Assembly (NCBI RefSeq): GCF_000516515.1
Contig: NZ_KI911784.1
Span: forward strand, 1,520,881-1,584,880
DNA from: Chloroflexus sp. Y-396-1
Lineage (GTDB): Bacteria > Chloroflexota > Chloroflexia > Chloroflexales > Chloroflexaceae
Length of the DNA: 64,000 nt
Direction: 5' to 3'
Of the stretch, positions 27,216 through 37,115 are shown in pieces. Each line of letters opens with the position of its first letter. Position 1 is the first letter of the stretch. The notes under the pieces are model-generated. The model had not been told where the DNA came from, did not search any database, and saw nothing but the letters and a program-made list of their open reading frames with translations. A program made the translations under genes and the position numbers.

Positions 27216-28736
27216 ATGCCACGCTTTTGGGTCATTGTGATCACAACCCTGGTGTTGATCTTGAGCGGATGTGCTCAGCAAGCAACACCAGATACGGAAC
27301 CAGTACCGACAGTCGTATCGCCAACATCAGCGCCAGCGTTGGCAGAGTCATCTTCTACCACCCCAGCAATTGTGAATGGCACTTTAATTGCGAATGGACG
27401 GGTTCAACCGGTAACCGTGATCGATCTCAGTTTTGTTGGTGGTGGATCGGTAAGCGAAGTGTTGGTCCAACCGGGTGATCGGGTGCGCGCCGGTGATGTG
27501 ATGGCCAGTCTCGATGTGCGATTACTGGATCTCACAATTGCCGAAGCAAGAGTTGCTCTTGCCGAAGCACAGGCGAATTATGAACAGTTGCTTAGTGGAG
27601 CAACCCCTGAGCAGATCGCTCAGGCTGAGGCTGAAATTGAGCGAGCACGGGCACGCTTGGCCGATGCGCGAACCAACGTGACTCAGAGTGATATTGCCGC
27701 TGTTCAGGCCGAATTGCGTGAGGCGCGAGCCGTGTTAGAGCGTTTGCAAAAGGGCATCACACCTGAAGATCGTGCCCGATTAGAAGCTGCCATTGCCGAG
27801 AACAAGGCTAGGCTGCAAACCCGCATCAATACACTAGCTGGAGAGAAGACGCAGCTCGAGTCACAGATCGAGCGGTTGGCAAATGAGTTGCGTAATGCGC
27901 AAGACGATTATTCGCGAATTGCCTGGGCGAATCAGCAGATCGTTGCCAGCGGTGGTCAACTAACACAGGCCCAAATCGATAACGAGACACGCCTGTTACG
28001 AGCCGTCGAAAACGCCGAACGCCGCTTGCAAGAGGCGCGAGTAGCACTCGAAACCGTCCGTCAAAATGAGTTCAGCGAAATCGCAGCGTATCGGGCCGAG
28101 GTTGAACAGTCGGAAGCGCTATTGGCTGACGCATTGCGTCCGGCAACACCCGATCAGATTGCGGCTGCTGAAAAGCGCATTTTGCAGGCACAGGCCCGGC
28201 TGGCCCAACTAACGATCAATCATCCCAATGAGGTGGCAGTGTATGAGGCAGAGTTGCGTAAGGCGGAAGCTGATTTTGCTCGCCTAACTGCCGATCCGAC
28301 CAGTGCCCAGCTCGCGATTGCTCAAGCTCGTATTGAACGAGCTGAGATCGAGCTACGACGGGCTGAACTCAATCGGGAGCGCTATAAAATCAGGGCTCCA
28401 ATTGATGCCACCGTTGTAGCTGTGAATGTACAACCGGGACAAACGATTGAGGCCAATCAACGAGTGCTTACCCTGGCAACCCTCGATCAGTGGCAAATTG
28501 TGGTGACCAACCTGAGCGAGTTACACGTCAGTCTGGTGCAAGAAAATGATCCGGTGACGATCAAGTTTATTGCCTTACCTGATGTGATCCTGAGCGGCAG
28601 GGTGAAGTATATCGAACCGGTCGGTTTAGAGACAGGCATCGGCACGACTTATACGGTACGGATTATCCCTGACAGTTGGGATCAACGTCTCCGTTGGAAC
28701 ATGAACGCTCAGGTTGTCTTTGCCACCAGTAAATAA
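27216..28736 (+). CDS. Lipoprotein HlyD/membrane-fusion-type adaptor
   Basis: 506 residues. Lipoprotein signal peptide with lipobox LSGC, a low-complexity Pro/Thr/Ser linker, a split biotinyl-lipoyl domain (VSEVLVQPGDRVRAGDVMASL and IRAPIDATVVAVNVQPGQTI), between them a very long alpha-helical hairpin (about residues 105-385, rich in Glu, Ala, Arg heptads), and a C-terminal beta-barrel. This is the plan of periplasmic adaptor proteins, but no inner-membrane pump or outer-membrane channel gene is adjacent. Its position after the Wzz-like gene suggests it forms the extracytoplasmic passage for polymer. Export of something else is possible. Confidence 0.85.
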   Translation: MPRFWVIVITTLVLILSGCAQQATPDTEPVPTVVSPTSAPALAESSSTTPAIVNGTLIANGRVQPVTVIDLSFVGGGSVSEVLVQPGDRVRAGDVMASLDVRLLDLTIAEARVALAEAQANYEQLLSGATPEQIAQAEAEIERARARLADARTNVTQSDIAAVQAELREARAVLERLQKGITPEDRARLEAAIAENKARLQTRINTLAGEKTQLESQIERLANELRNAQDDYSRIAWANQQIVASGGQLTQAQIDNETRLLRAVENAERRLQEARVALETVRQNEFSEIAAYRAEVEQSEALLADALRPATPDQIAAAEKRILQAQARLAQLTINHPNEVAVYEAELRKAEADFARLTADPTSAQLAIAQARIERAEIELRRAELNRERYKIRAPIDATVVAVNVQPGQTIEANQRVLTLATLDQWQIVVTNLSELHVSLVQENDPVTIKFIALPDVILSGRVKYIEPVGLETGIGTTYTVRIIPDSWDQRLRWNMNAQVVFATSK

Positions 28737-28757
28737 CCATCCTAGAGGAGGTAACGA

Positions 28758-29798
28758 ATGACGGACACCAGAACCCCTCATGCGCTCATCACCGGTGGCG
28801 CTGGCTACATTGGCTCTCTCTTAACCGGTGTACTGCTCAACCAGGGATGGTCAGTAACGGTAGTTGACGATTTGCTGTTTGGCGGCACTTCACTCCTGGG
28901 ATACTGGTATCACCCACGGTTTCGCTTTGCCAAGGGAGATATTTGCGATCCGGCAACCCTGCGCGCCAATGCTGGAGGTATTGCAGTCGGTGACTTGCCG
29001 ACAACACACTTCGATGCAGTGATACATCTAGCAGCAATTGTTGGTTTCCCGGCCTGTCAGACGGTTGGGCCGCAGGTGGCCTGGCGTTATAACTTCGAGG
29101 GCACGAAGCGAGTCTTCGCGGCTGCCGATGCGGGGCGAGTTGAACGGTTCATTTTCGCCTCGACTTACAGCAATTACGGCCTCTCGCCTGATGGAGCGCC
29201 GGTAACCGAAGAGTCGCCACTGAACCCGCAATCACTTTACGCCGAGACGAAAATTGCCGCCGAGCAGTATTTACGCGATCAAACGACCGGTTCAGTGACG
29301 ATGCCGATCCTCTTCCGCTTCGCGACCCTGTTTGGCGTATCACCACGCACCCGTTTCGACCTGATTATCAATCAGTTTGTCCTTGAAGCGATCACGCGCC
29401 GTAAATTGGTCATCTATCAGCGCGGCTATGCCCGTTCGTTCGTGCATGTACGCGATGTATGTGATGCAATTTTGCTCGGTTTGGAAGCACCAGCGGCGAT
29501 TGTGAATCGTGAGATTTTCAATGTCGGTAGTGACGAAGGTAACTACACCAAAGATGAGATCGTAGCACTGGTCCAACGTCACGTTGAAGGAACGGTCGTT
29601 GAATACAAAGACCTGACCTTCGGTGGTGATATGCGTGATATTCGAGTGTCGTTTGCCAAAATCCGCGAGCGACTCGGCTTTCGACCACGGATCAGCGTCG
29701 AACAGGGCATTCGCGAGGTAGCCGGTGTACTGCTCAACGGTGTCATCAAAGATGCACTCGACAGTCAGTATCGGAACGCTCAGTTTATCGTTCAATAG
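28758..29798 (+). CDS. Extended SDR NAD-dependent nucleotide-sugar epimerase/dehydratase
   Basis: 346 residues; Rossmann motif ITGGAGYIGSLLTG, ASTYSNYG with the catalytic Ser/Thr, YAETK as the Tyr-x3-Lys pair, and RSFVHVRDV typical of the extended SDR family. A strong ribosome site AGGAGG precedes the ATG. It acts on an NDP-hexose; the precise step (epimerisation, dehydration or reduction) cannot be separated by eye. It stands directly before a second SDR gene, so the two may act in series. Confidence 0.88.
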   Translation: MTDTRTPHALITGGAGYIGSLLTGVLLNQGWSVTVVDDLLFGGTSLLGYWYHPRFRFAKGDICDPATLRANAGGIAVGDLPTTHFDAVIHLAAIVGFPACQTVGPQVAWRYNFEGTKRVFAAADAGRVERFIFASTYSNYGLSPDGAPVTEESPLNPQSLYAETKIAAEQYLRDQTTGSVTMPILFRFATLFGVSPRTRFDLIINQFVLEAITRRKLVIYQRGYARSFVHVRDVCDAILLGLEAPAAIVNREIFNVGSDEGNYTKDEIVALVQRHVEGTVVEYKDLTFGGDMRDIRVSFAKIRERLGFRPRISVEQGIREVAGVLLNGVIKDALDSQYRNAQFIVQ

Positions 29799-30827
<1,029 letters not shown>

Positions 30828-30828
30828 T

Positions 30829-31743
30829 ATGTCGGTAGTATCTCGTTCGTTACCAACAATTACCGATCTGCCACCACCCCCGCCTAATCGAGTCGGTTGG
30901 CCCTGGACGGCGGCTACGCCACCGGCAGCACCAACTCTGCCTGATGGGCGGCCTTGGCCGCGTATTACGATTGTCACCCCTTCATACCAACAGGCGGCTT
31001 ATCTCGAAGAAGCGATGCGTTCAGTGTTGCTACAGGGCTATCCGAATCTTGAGTATATCGTGATGGATGGCGGTAGTCGGGACGGCAGTGTTGAGATTAT
31101 TCAGCGCTACGCACCGTGGCTAAGCTACTGGCAGTCACAACCTGACGGAGGTCAATCAGCGGCACTGGCCGATGGCTTTGCCCGTGCAACCGGGGAGATT
31201 CTGGCCTGGATCAATTCGGATGATCGGTTACAGCCCGGTGCATTACAGCGTGTCGGTCGCTTCTTTGCCCGTCGGCCCTGGCTGGCCTTCGCGAATGGTG
31301 ATGTCAACTTTATCGACGCTGACGGACGGGTAACGGCTCGTATCTTCGCTTTACCGCCTAACGCAACACTGACTGCCCAGTTGGGTGTCCACCGCTGGCC
31401 ACAACAAGGGTGTTTCTGGCGGCGCAGTGTTTACGAAAAGGTGGGAGGTGTTGATCGACGGCTGCGCTTCTGTATGGATCGTGACCTGTTCATTCGCCTG
31501 AGTAGTGCTGGCCCTAGTCGCCGTATTCCTGGTCCGCCGTTAGGTGATTTTCGCCTGCATGAAGAGGCCAAAACTGCCACCTTACAGACCGTCTGGCAAC
31601 GAGAACATGCACTGTTACAGCGTCGTTATGCCCAACCAATGGATGCCTATCGCTATGCAGGTTTGCGAGTGGTCTGGTGGCTCTGGCAAAAACACGCCAG
31701 TTTTCGCAATCGACTCTATCACGCTTATGGCATTGAATGCTAG
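30829..31743 (+). CDS. Family 2 glycosyltransferase
   Basis: 304 residues. A proline-rich N-terminus of about 40 residues precedes the GT-A core ITIVTPSYQQAAYLEEAM, YIVMDGGSRDGSVEII, WINSDDRLQPGAL and a late HEEAKT motif, the WcaA-like arrangement. ATG 30829 begins 1 nt after the fcl stop and follows GGTGAGG; an in-frame ATG 15 nt earlier lies inside fcl. Confidence 0.9.
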   Translation: MSVVSRSLPTITDLPPPPPNRVGWPWTAATPPAAPTLPDGRPWPRITIVTPSYQQAAYLEEAMRSVLLQGYPNLEYIVMDGGSRDGSVEIIQRYAPWLSYWQSQPDGGQSAALADGFARATGEILAWINSDDRLQPGALQRVGRFFARRPWLAFANGDVNFIDADGRVTARIFALPPNATLTAQLGVHRWPQQGCFWRRSVYEKVGGVDRRLRFCMDRDLFIRLSSAGPSRRIPGPPLGDFRLHEEAKTATLQTVWQREHALLQRRYAQPMDAYRYAGLRVVWWLWQKHASFRNRLYHAYGIEC

Positions 31744-31755
31744 GAAGAGGACACG

Positions 31756-33111
31756 ATGATTGTTACCGGGCCAATCATCCTCAACCCGTTCGAATTAATC
31801 GTACTCGGACTGGTATGTCTCTATGCGATCTGGCGTGGTCGACCAGAGATTCCGTTAGCGATCTATCTATCAGTCTCCTTATGGACACGAACGGTCTTTG
31901 TCGGGCCGAGTGCGGCGACCTGGCCGTTGCTTGCTATGATCATGCTGGCCCTCATTCGGTATTTGCACATCGTGCGGCGATGGTCGTTGTTACCGCAGCA
32001 TCTTGATGCGACAACCCGGCAGATCGTACCGGCGACTGATACGTGGATCCTGCCCTGGATGGGGTTATGGTGGGGATGGGCGCTGTGCGTTCTCTTCCAG
32101 TTTGATTTGCCGAACAAAATGTCGATTGCCCGTCCATTAATACTCTACATTATCGTAGCTTCCCTCGTCATGCTGATTGCCATCCGTGATGCGGCAGCAG
32201 CGCGGCGGTTTGCAATCACGTACATACTTACCAGCGCCTATGGTCTGTATGCAGCGTTGCGTTTTATCGATGTGCCGCTCAGTTATCTGTTGAGCGATCC
32301 GGGCCTTTCCTCTCTTCCTTACCGCAATCTGGGTATTCGCGAATACAACTATTTCTCACACCACCTGAGTATTGCTTTTCTTTTAGGGCTTGGTCTGTTC
32401 TTGCAGACCCGTCGCCTATGGTCAATGGCAGCAATTCTTGCGCTCACACTCTTTTGTGGCTACGGCATTTTTCTCACCGGCGCCCGTCAGTCATTGAGTG
32501 GAGCGGGAATAGCTGCGGCGCTGATCTTTACGTGGGCCCTGACAAGAAGTGGAAAGAAACCGTGGCGAGTACCACTGGCAATCGCTGCTATTGTCATCAT
32601 TGTGGTTCTGCTTTACCAGGTAGCACCTCATCTGGTGGTGCGTGAAGGAGAGAGTGATCTTGGCGAGTCGTTCAACGTTTTTGAAGATCGGGGCGGCTTG
32701 TGGTTGATCGGCTGGAACTACTTTCTCGCTTCGCCAGTGTGGGGCTGGGGATTTGAACAAAAACTCTGGTCACACAATATTTTTATCGGCACGCTCGCCG
32801 ATCAGGGGATCGTTGGAATGAGCTTTTTGATCGGCTATTTTGTATGGGCAATCCGCCGATTACCGGCGGTCTGGGACCAAACCCCAACTGATGATCGCGC
32901 CGTTTGGCGCGTGGTCTTCTTCGCTCTCTTCGTCTTTGCTGTTGTCCACGGTCAGGCCTCTGGCAACACAATGTCAACTGCCCATTTGCACTGGCCACTT
33001 TGGGCAGTATGGGCGCTTAGCGCGGGGGTGGTCATGATCCCCACCCGGAAACCCTTACCATTACCAGCACGCACACGTCTGCGAACCGTTGCTGCAGGAG
33101 TACAGCGATGA
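31756..33111 (+). CDS. O-antigen polymerase/ligase family membrane protein (Wzy/WaaL-like)
   Basis: 451 residues with about 11-12 membrane helices and a large external loop between late helices (about 285-345) containing DRGGLWLIGWNYFLASPVWGWGF and HNIFIGTLADQGIVG, the hallmark region of the O-antigen ligase/polymerase family. It should join sugar repeat units or attach the chain to an acceptor outside the membrane. GAAGAGGA precedes its ATG and its TGA overlaps the next start by ATGA. Polymerase and ligase cannot be distinguished from sequence; the Wzz-like gene upstream favours polymerase. Confidence 0.87.
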   Translation: MIVTGPIILNPFELIVLGLVCLYAIWRGRPEIPLAIYLSVSLWTRTVFVGPSAATWPLLAMIMLALIRYLHIVRRWSLLPQHLDATTRQIVPATDTWILPWMGLWWGWALCVLFQFDLPNKMSIARPLILYIIVASLVMLIAIRDAAAARRFAITYILTSAYGLYAALRFIDVPLSYLLSDPGLSSLPYRNLGIREYNYFSHHLSIAFLLGLGLFLQTRRLWSMAAILALTLFCGYGIFLTGARQSLSGAGIAAALIFTWALTRSGKKPWRVPLAIAAIVIIVVLLYQVAPHLVVREGESDLGESFNVFEDRGGLWLIGWNYFLASPVWGWGFEQKLWSHNIFIGTLADQGIVGMSFLIGYFVWAIRRLPAVWDQTPTDDRAVWRVVFFALFVFAVVHGQASGNTMSTAHLHWPLWAVWALSAGVVMIPTRKPLPLPARTRLRTVAAGVQR

Positions 33112-34298
33112 GGAACGCACGAATCACCTTTGGGATGATTGTGCTCAACGGCGAGCCATTTCTACGCTACAACCTGCGCGCAATCTACCCTTACGCGCAT
33201 CAGATTATCGTTGCCGAGGGAGCCAGTCCGCGAGCAGCCCATGCTGCAACCGCCGATGGTCATTCGCTGGATGGTACCTTGCAGGCACTCTACCGTTTTA
33301 AAGCTGAAGAAGACCCTGACAACAAATTGGTGATCGTCACCGCTGAGATGTGCGGGCATCGAGACGGCTTCTGGCCAGGCGAGAAGGATGAACAGAGCCG
33401 TGCGTATGCCGAACGGGCCACGGGTGAATGGTTATGGCAAGTTGATGTCGATGAGTTTTATCATCCGACGGATATAGAACGGGTGATTGATTTCTTGCAA
33501 CAGCATCCTGATACGACATGCCTCTGTTTTCGGGCGTACCACTTTTGGGGTGGTTTCGATTACCTCGCCGATGGTGGTTTGTTTTGGAATCGGCAGTACC
33601 AGGGCGAACCGTGGGGCCGGTATCGGCGCGTCTTCCGCTGGCGGCCAGGGTATCGCTACGATAGCCATCGCCCGCCGACCATTGTTGACGAACGAGGCCG
33701 AGAGGTGACGCGCCGACGAATGCGCTACGCCGATGCGCTGGGTGTGCGTATGTACCATTACTATATGGTCTTTCCACACCAGTTTGCGGTAAAGGGTGCC
33801 TACTATCAAAATCAGCCATGGGAACGGGAACGCGGCCGATTACAGAAGAATCTGGCTTTGCTGCGCGAAGTCAATCTGCAGAACGGGTTGCAGATTATGG
33901 ATCAGTATGGTACGCGCAACTGGCTTACCCGCTTTCAGGGTCAACACCCACCGCAGATCGAGGCATTACGTGCCGATCTTGCCGCGGGTCGGATCACCGT
34001 AGAGATGCGACGAACTGATGATATTGAGCGGTTGCTGGCCGACCCACGTTATACCGCGATGGTCGAAGTAGCTGCTCGACAAGAGCGATTGCGGGCATGG
34101 CAAGAACATTTGATCTATCTGCTGTGGTGGCGTCACCGTCAGCGATTGGTACAATTGGTGCGCGAACGGACTCCTTCAGCACTGATCAAGTACTTGCCGC
34201 CTGCCTTGCAACGTAAGTTCATTCCGGAACACCGCCGCCGTTATCACGAACAGCTTGCCCGTTATCAACAATCGATCCGTTCAGGAGATATGGTGTGA
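33108..34298 (+). CDS. Family 2-like glycosyltransferase with long C-terminal extension
   Basis: 396 residues. The N-terminal domain begins ITFGMIVLNGEPFLRYNL, a start shared with family 2 and 92-like enzymes, and has the metal site WQVDVDEFYHPTDIE (Asp-x-Asp). A central segment rich in Trp, Tyr and Arg (about 145-245) probably forms the acceptor pocket. The last 100 residues are strongly basic and helical, which suggests a membrane-surface location. Coupled by ATGA overlap upstream and GTGA overlap downstream. Confidence 0.83.
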   Translation: MRNARITFGMIVLNGEPFLRYNLRAIYPYAHQIIVAEGASPRAAHAATADGHSLDGTLQALYRFKAEEDPDNKLVIVTAEMCGHRDGFWPGEKDEQSRAYAERATGEWLWQVDVDEFYHPTDIERVIDFLQQHPDTTCLCFRAYHFWGGFDYLADGGLFWNRQYQGEPWGRYRRVFRWRPGYRYDSHRPPTIVDERGREVTRRRMRYADALGVRMYHYYMVFPHQFAVKGAYYQNQPWERERGRLQKNLALLREVNLQNGLQIMDQYGTRNWLTRFQGQHPPQIEALRADLAAGRITVEMRRTDDIERLLADPRYTAMVEVAARQERLRAWQEHLIYLLWWRHRQRLVQLVRERTPSALIKYLPPALQRKFIPEHRRRYHEQLARYQQSIRSGDMV

Positions 34299-35104
34299 AT
34301 CAGCCGTTGTTTAGTGTGATTACAGTTACCCTCAATTGTGCCGATGATGCGGTAGCAACTGCGCGAAATGTGCTGTCACAAGATGGTGCGACGGTTGAGT
34401 ATCTGGTGAAAGATGGTTGTTCAACCGACGGCACAGCAGAACGGTTGGCCGAATTGGGGGTTCGTGTCATTGTTACACCGGATACAGGTATCTACGATGC
34501 GATGAATCAGGGTGTTGCGCACGCTTCTGGACGGTATATCTGTTTTCTCAACGCCGGTGATCGATTTGCCGGACCACATGTCTTGCGCGACGTGGCGACG
34601 GCCATCGAACGCTACAACGAACCAGACTTTCTGTACGGTGATGTTCGTTCCCTGGTGAACCATCCCTATCTCGGCACCGGCAACGGCAAAGGACGCTTGA
34701 TCCGCTATCCCGACCGCCTGAACCGTTTCTGGCTGTATCGCAAAATGATCTGTCAGCAGGTCTGGTTTGTACGTCGGGAAATTTATCTCGAGCAGCCGTT
34801 TGCCACCGATTACCGCATCCTGGCCGATTACGCCTATCTGCTCGAGATGGTACTCCGGCGCCGTGTTCGGTATCACCACCTCGCGCAGGAAGTAGCAATC
34901 TTTGACGGTGACGGCATCAGTAGTCGCCCTTCACCACGCCGTGAAGCCGAGCGTGCGCGCGCACTGGCGACGGTGTATACGCCGTGGGAATTGCGTCTCT
35001 ATGCGAGCATCTTTGGAGGGATGCGATGGCTCAACCGCACGCTTATTTACCCAATGATCCCGCTCCTGCCCGAGCGATGGCGCGCTCGTCTCAGCGGACT
35101 ATAG
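34295..35104 (+). CDS. Family 2 glycosyltransferase (WcaA/WcaE-like)
   Basis: 269 residues with a GTG start that overlaps the previous stop as GTGA. Core motifs are FSVITVTLNCADDAVATARN, YLVKDGCSTDGTAE, the short GIYDAMNQGVAHASGRYICF block and LNAGDRF as donor-metal motif, the signature of colanic-acid-type family 2 enzymes. The end overlaps the next gene by about 79 nt. Confidence 0.9.
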   Translation: MNQPLFSVITVTLNCADDAVATARNVLSQDGATVEYLVKDGCSTDGTAERLAELGVRVIVTPDTGIYDAMNQGVAHASGRYICFLNAGDRFAGPHVLRDVATAIERYNEPDFLYGDVRSLVNHPYLGTGNGKGRLIRYPDRLNRFWLYRKMICQQVWFVRREIYLEQPFATDYRILADYAYLLEMVLRRRVRYHHLAQEVAIFDGDGISSRPSPRREAERARALATVYTPWELRLYASIFGGMRWLNRTLIYPMIPLLPERWRARLSGL

Positions 35105-36252
35105 CACGACCGTATCGGGTCGTTCATATCTCAACCGTCCATCCGCCGTTTGATCAACGCATCTTCTACCGCGAATGTGTCAGTCTGGCGGCATCTGGTT
35201 ACGAGACACATTTGCTCACACCGTTACCGGTAGTTGAACTTGAGCGGCAGGCAGTCCATCTGCATAGCGTAGGTGTGGTGGGTGAACAGCGGTTGGGATT
35301 AGGATTGAAGCGGCGCTGGCAACGCATACAGCGGGCAGCAATCCTTGCTCGTCAGTTACGGGCCGATCTCTATCACTTGCACGATCCCGAACTGATTCCA
35401 CTTGGACTATGGCTGAAGGCAACGACGCGGCAGCGGGTCATATTCGATTGCCACGAAAATAATACCGCTTATCTTCGCCAAAAGCACTATCTCAACCCGT
35501 TGTTGCGGCGCGGGCTAGAGCTTGGCATGGCAACGCTTGAGCACCTAGCTGCACGGACATTTGATGCGATTATCACTGCAGACCAAGGAGTTGCCGATCT
35601 CTACCTGCGTCAATTTCGCGCCCGCCGAGTGGTGGTCGTGCACAATTTTCCGCAACTCGATCTGTTCCTGAATCAGCCACCACCGGCAGATGACGCACCG
35701 TTTGATTTGGTCTACCATGGAACAATTCCGCGTTACCATCTTGAAACAACCTTTGCCGTCGCTGAAGCATTACAACGCCGGGGACGGCGGGCACGATGGC
35801 TTTTTTTTGGGAAATGTCCCGAAATAGGCTGGGCGCAAGCCGAGCTGGTACGGCGTGGCCTTCAGGACAATATCGTGATTGACCCTCACCCCATACCACA
35901 CGAGCAAGTGGCAGTTCGCGTGCGTCAGGGGCAGATTGGATTTATTCCACTACCCGATCTACCCAAGTTCCAGCACAACATTCCGACAAAACTGTTTGAA
36001 TTCATGGCATTGGGGATGCCGGTCGTGTTAAGTGATCTCCCGCCGAGTCGACCATTTGTCGGCGATGGTCGGTGTGCGTTGATGGTACCGGCCAATAATC
36101 ACGAGGCGTATGCCGACGCTATCATTCGCCTACTTGATAACCCGGAATTGCGACGCACTATGGGCGCTGAAGGACGCGCACGGGTGATTAACCAGTTTAA
36201 CTGGCAACGAGAGTCACAATATTTGTTATCGTTATATGCAGAACTTTTATGA
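35026..36252 (+). CDS. Family 4 glycosyltransferase
   Basis: 408 residues. GT-B fold with RVVHISTVHPPFDQRIFYRE at the N-terminal acceptor side, HLHDPELIPLG, and a C-terminal donor domain with KLFEFMALGMPVVLSDLPPSR in place of the common E-x7-E block. The ATG at 35026 has GGAGGG 5 nt upstream and lies inside the preceding gene; an ATG at 35077 is the alternative. The stop overlaps the next start by ATGA. Confidence 0.88.
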   Translation: MAQPHAYLPNDPAPARAMARSSQRTIARPYRVVHISTVHPPFDQRIFYRECVSLAASGYETHLLTPLPVVELERQAVHLHSVGVVGEQRLGLGLKRRWQRIQRAAILARQLRADLYHLHDPELIPLGLWLKATTRQRVIFDCHENNTAYLRQKHYLNPLLRRGLELGMATLEHLAARTFDAIITADQGVADLYLRQFRARRVVVVHNFPQLDLFLNQPPPADDAPFDLVYHGTIPRYHLETTFAVAEALQRRGRRARWLFFGKCPEIGWAQAELVRRGLQDNIVIDPHPIPHEQVAVRVRQGQIGFIPLPDLPKFQHNIPTKLFEFMALGMPVVLSDLPPSRPFVGDGRCALMVPANNHEAYADAIIRLLDNPELRRTMGAEGRARVINQFNWQRESQYLLSLYAELL

Positions 36253-37115
36253 AGCATAATGGTACGACCCACCAACTGATCATTACGGCTGACGATTACG
36301 GAATGTGTCCCGAAGTGAATCGGGCCATCGAAGAATGTCTTGCCGCAGGCGCCCTACGGGCAACCTGCGTGATGACCAATATGTCGGCTTACACCGACCT
36401 GATACGCCTACGGCATGACTTTCCCCAGGTCTCAATTGGCATCCACTGGACATTGACGCTAGGTATGCCGGCTGCACCACCATCGCACGTCGCCGATCTC
36501 GTTGCACCCAATGGTCAGTTCTGGTCAGCGCCAGAATTTCGGCGGCGCTGGCTGACTCGCCACATTTCGCCTGATCACATACGGCTTGAATTACAGACCC
36601 AGTACGAACGGTTTGTGGCTTTGGCCGGTCAACCCGCCTTCTGGAATACGCATCAGAATGTGCACGTACTACCCGGTCTGTTTGAGCTAATCGTCGATCT
36701 GGCCCGACAGCTCGGTATCGCAGCGATGCGCTCACATCGTCGGATCACAGCGCCGCGTCGCGGCTCGGCGTTGCAATACTACCTACGCAATCCCCTGTAC
36801 TGGCTTAAGGGGCAGGTGATTGCCCACTGGGCCACAACCGCAGCCAGGAAGGGGATGCGAATGCCGGCTGGCGTGGTCAGCACTCCGGGGTATGGGCCGG
36901 GAAAAGCGGCTGTCGAACAAATCGTGCAGCGGGTGCCCTGGCCGAAGAACGCCCCGGCCGAACTGGTGATCCATCCGGCAACGGGCGTCGTTACCGATCT
37001 CTTCGGCAGCCTGACCGAATCGCGTTTACGTGAGTACGAAGTCTTCCGCGATCCAGCATTGGTCAGCCGTCTGACAGCGATAGGGGTTCAGCCTGTCGGT
37101 TTTGAGGTGTTGTGA
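36249..37115 (+). CDS. ChbG/YdjC-family carbohydrate deacetylase
   Basis: 288 residues. The family acts on N-acetylated oligosaccharides; metal and catalytic motifs are visible: ITADDYGMCPEVN, GIHWTLTLG, and NTHQNVHVLPG. A late IHPATGV motif completes the set. It is the second deacetylase in the cluster after the NodB-type enzyme, so two different acetyl groups may be removed, or one acts on a lipid-linked precursor as in HpnK-like members. Coupled on both sides by overlaps. Confidence 0.9.
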   Translation: MKHNGTTHQLIITADDYGMCPEVNRAIEECLAAGALRATCVMTNMSAYTDLIRLRHDFPQVSIGIHWTLTLGMPAAPPSHVADLVAPNGQFWSAPEFRRRWLTRHISPDHIRLELQTQYERFVALAGQPAFWNTHQNVHVLPGLFELIVDLARQLGIAAMRSHRRITAPRRGSALQYYLRNPLYWLKGQVIAHWATTAARKGMRMPAGVVSTPGYGPGKAAVEQIVQRVPWPKNAPAELVIHPATGVVTDLFGSLTESRLREYEVFRDPALVSRLTAIGVQPVGFEVL

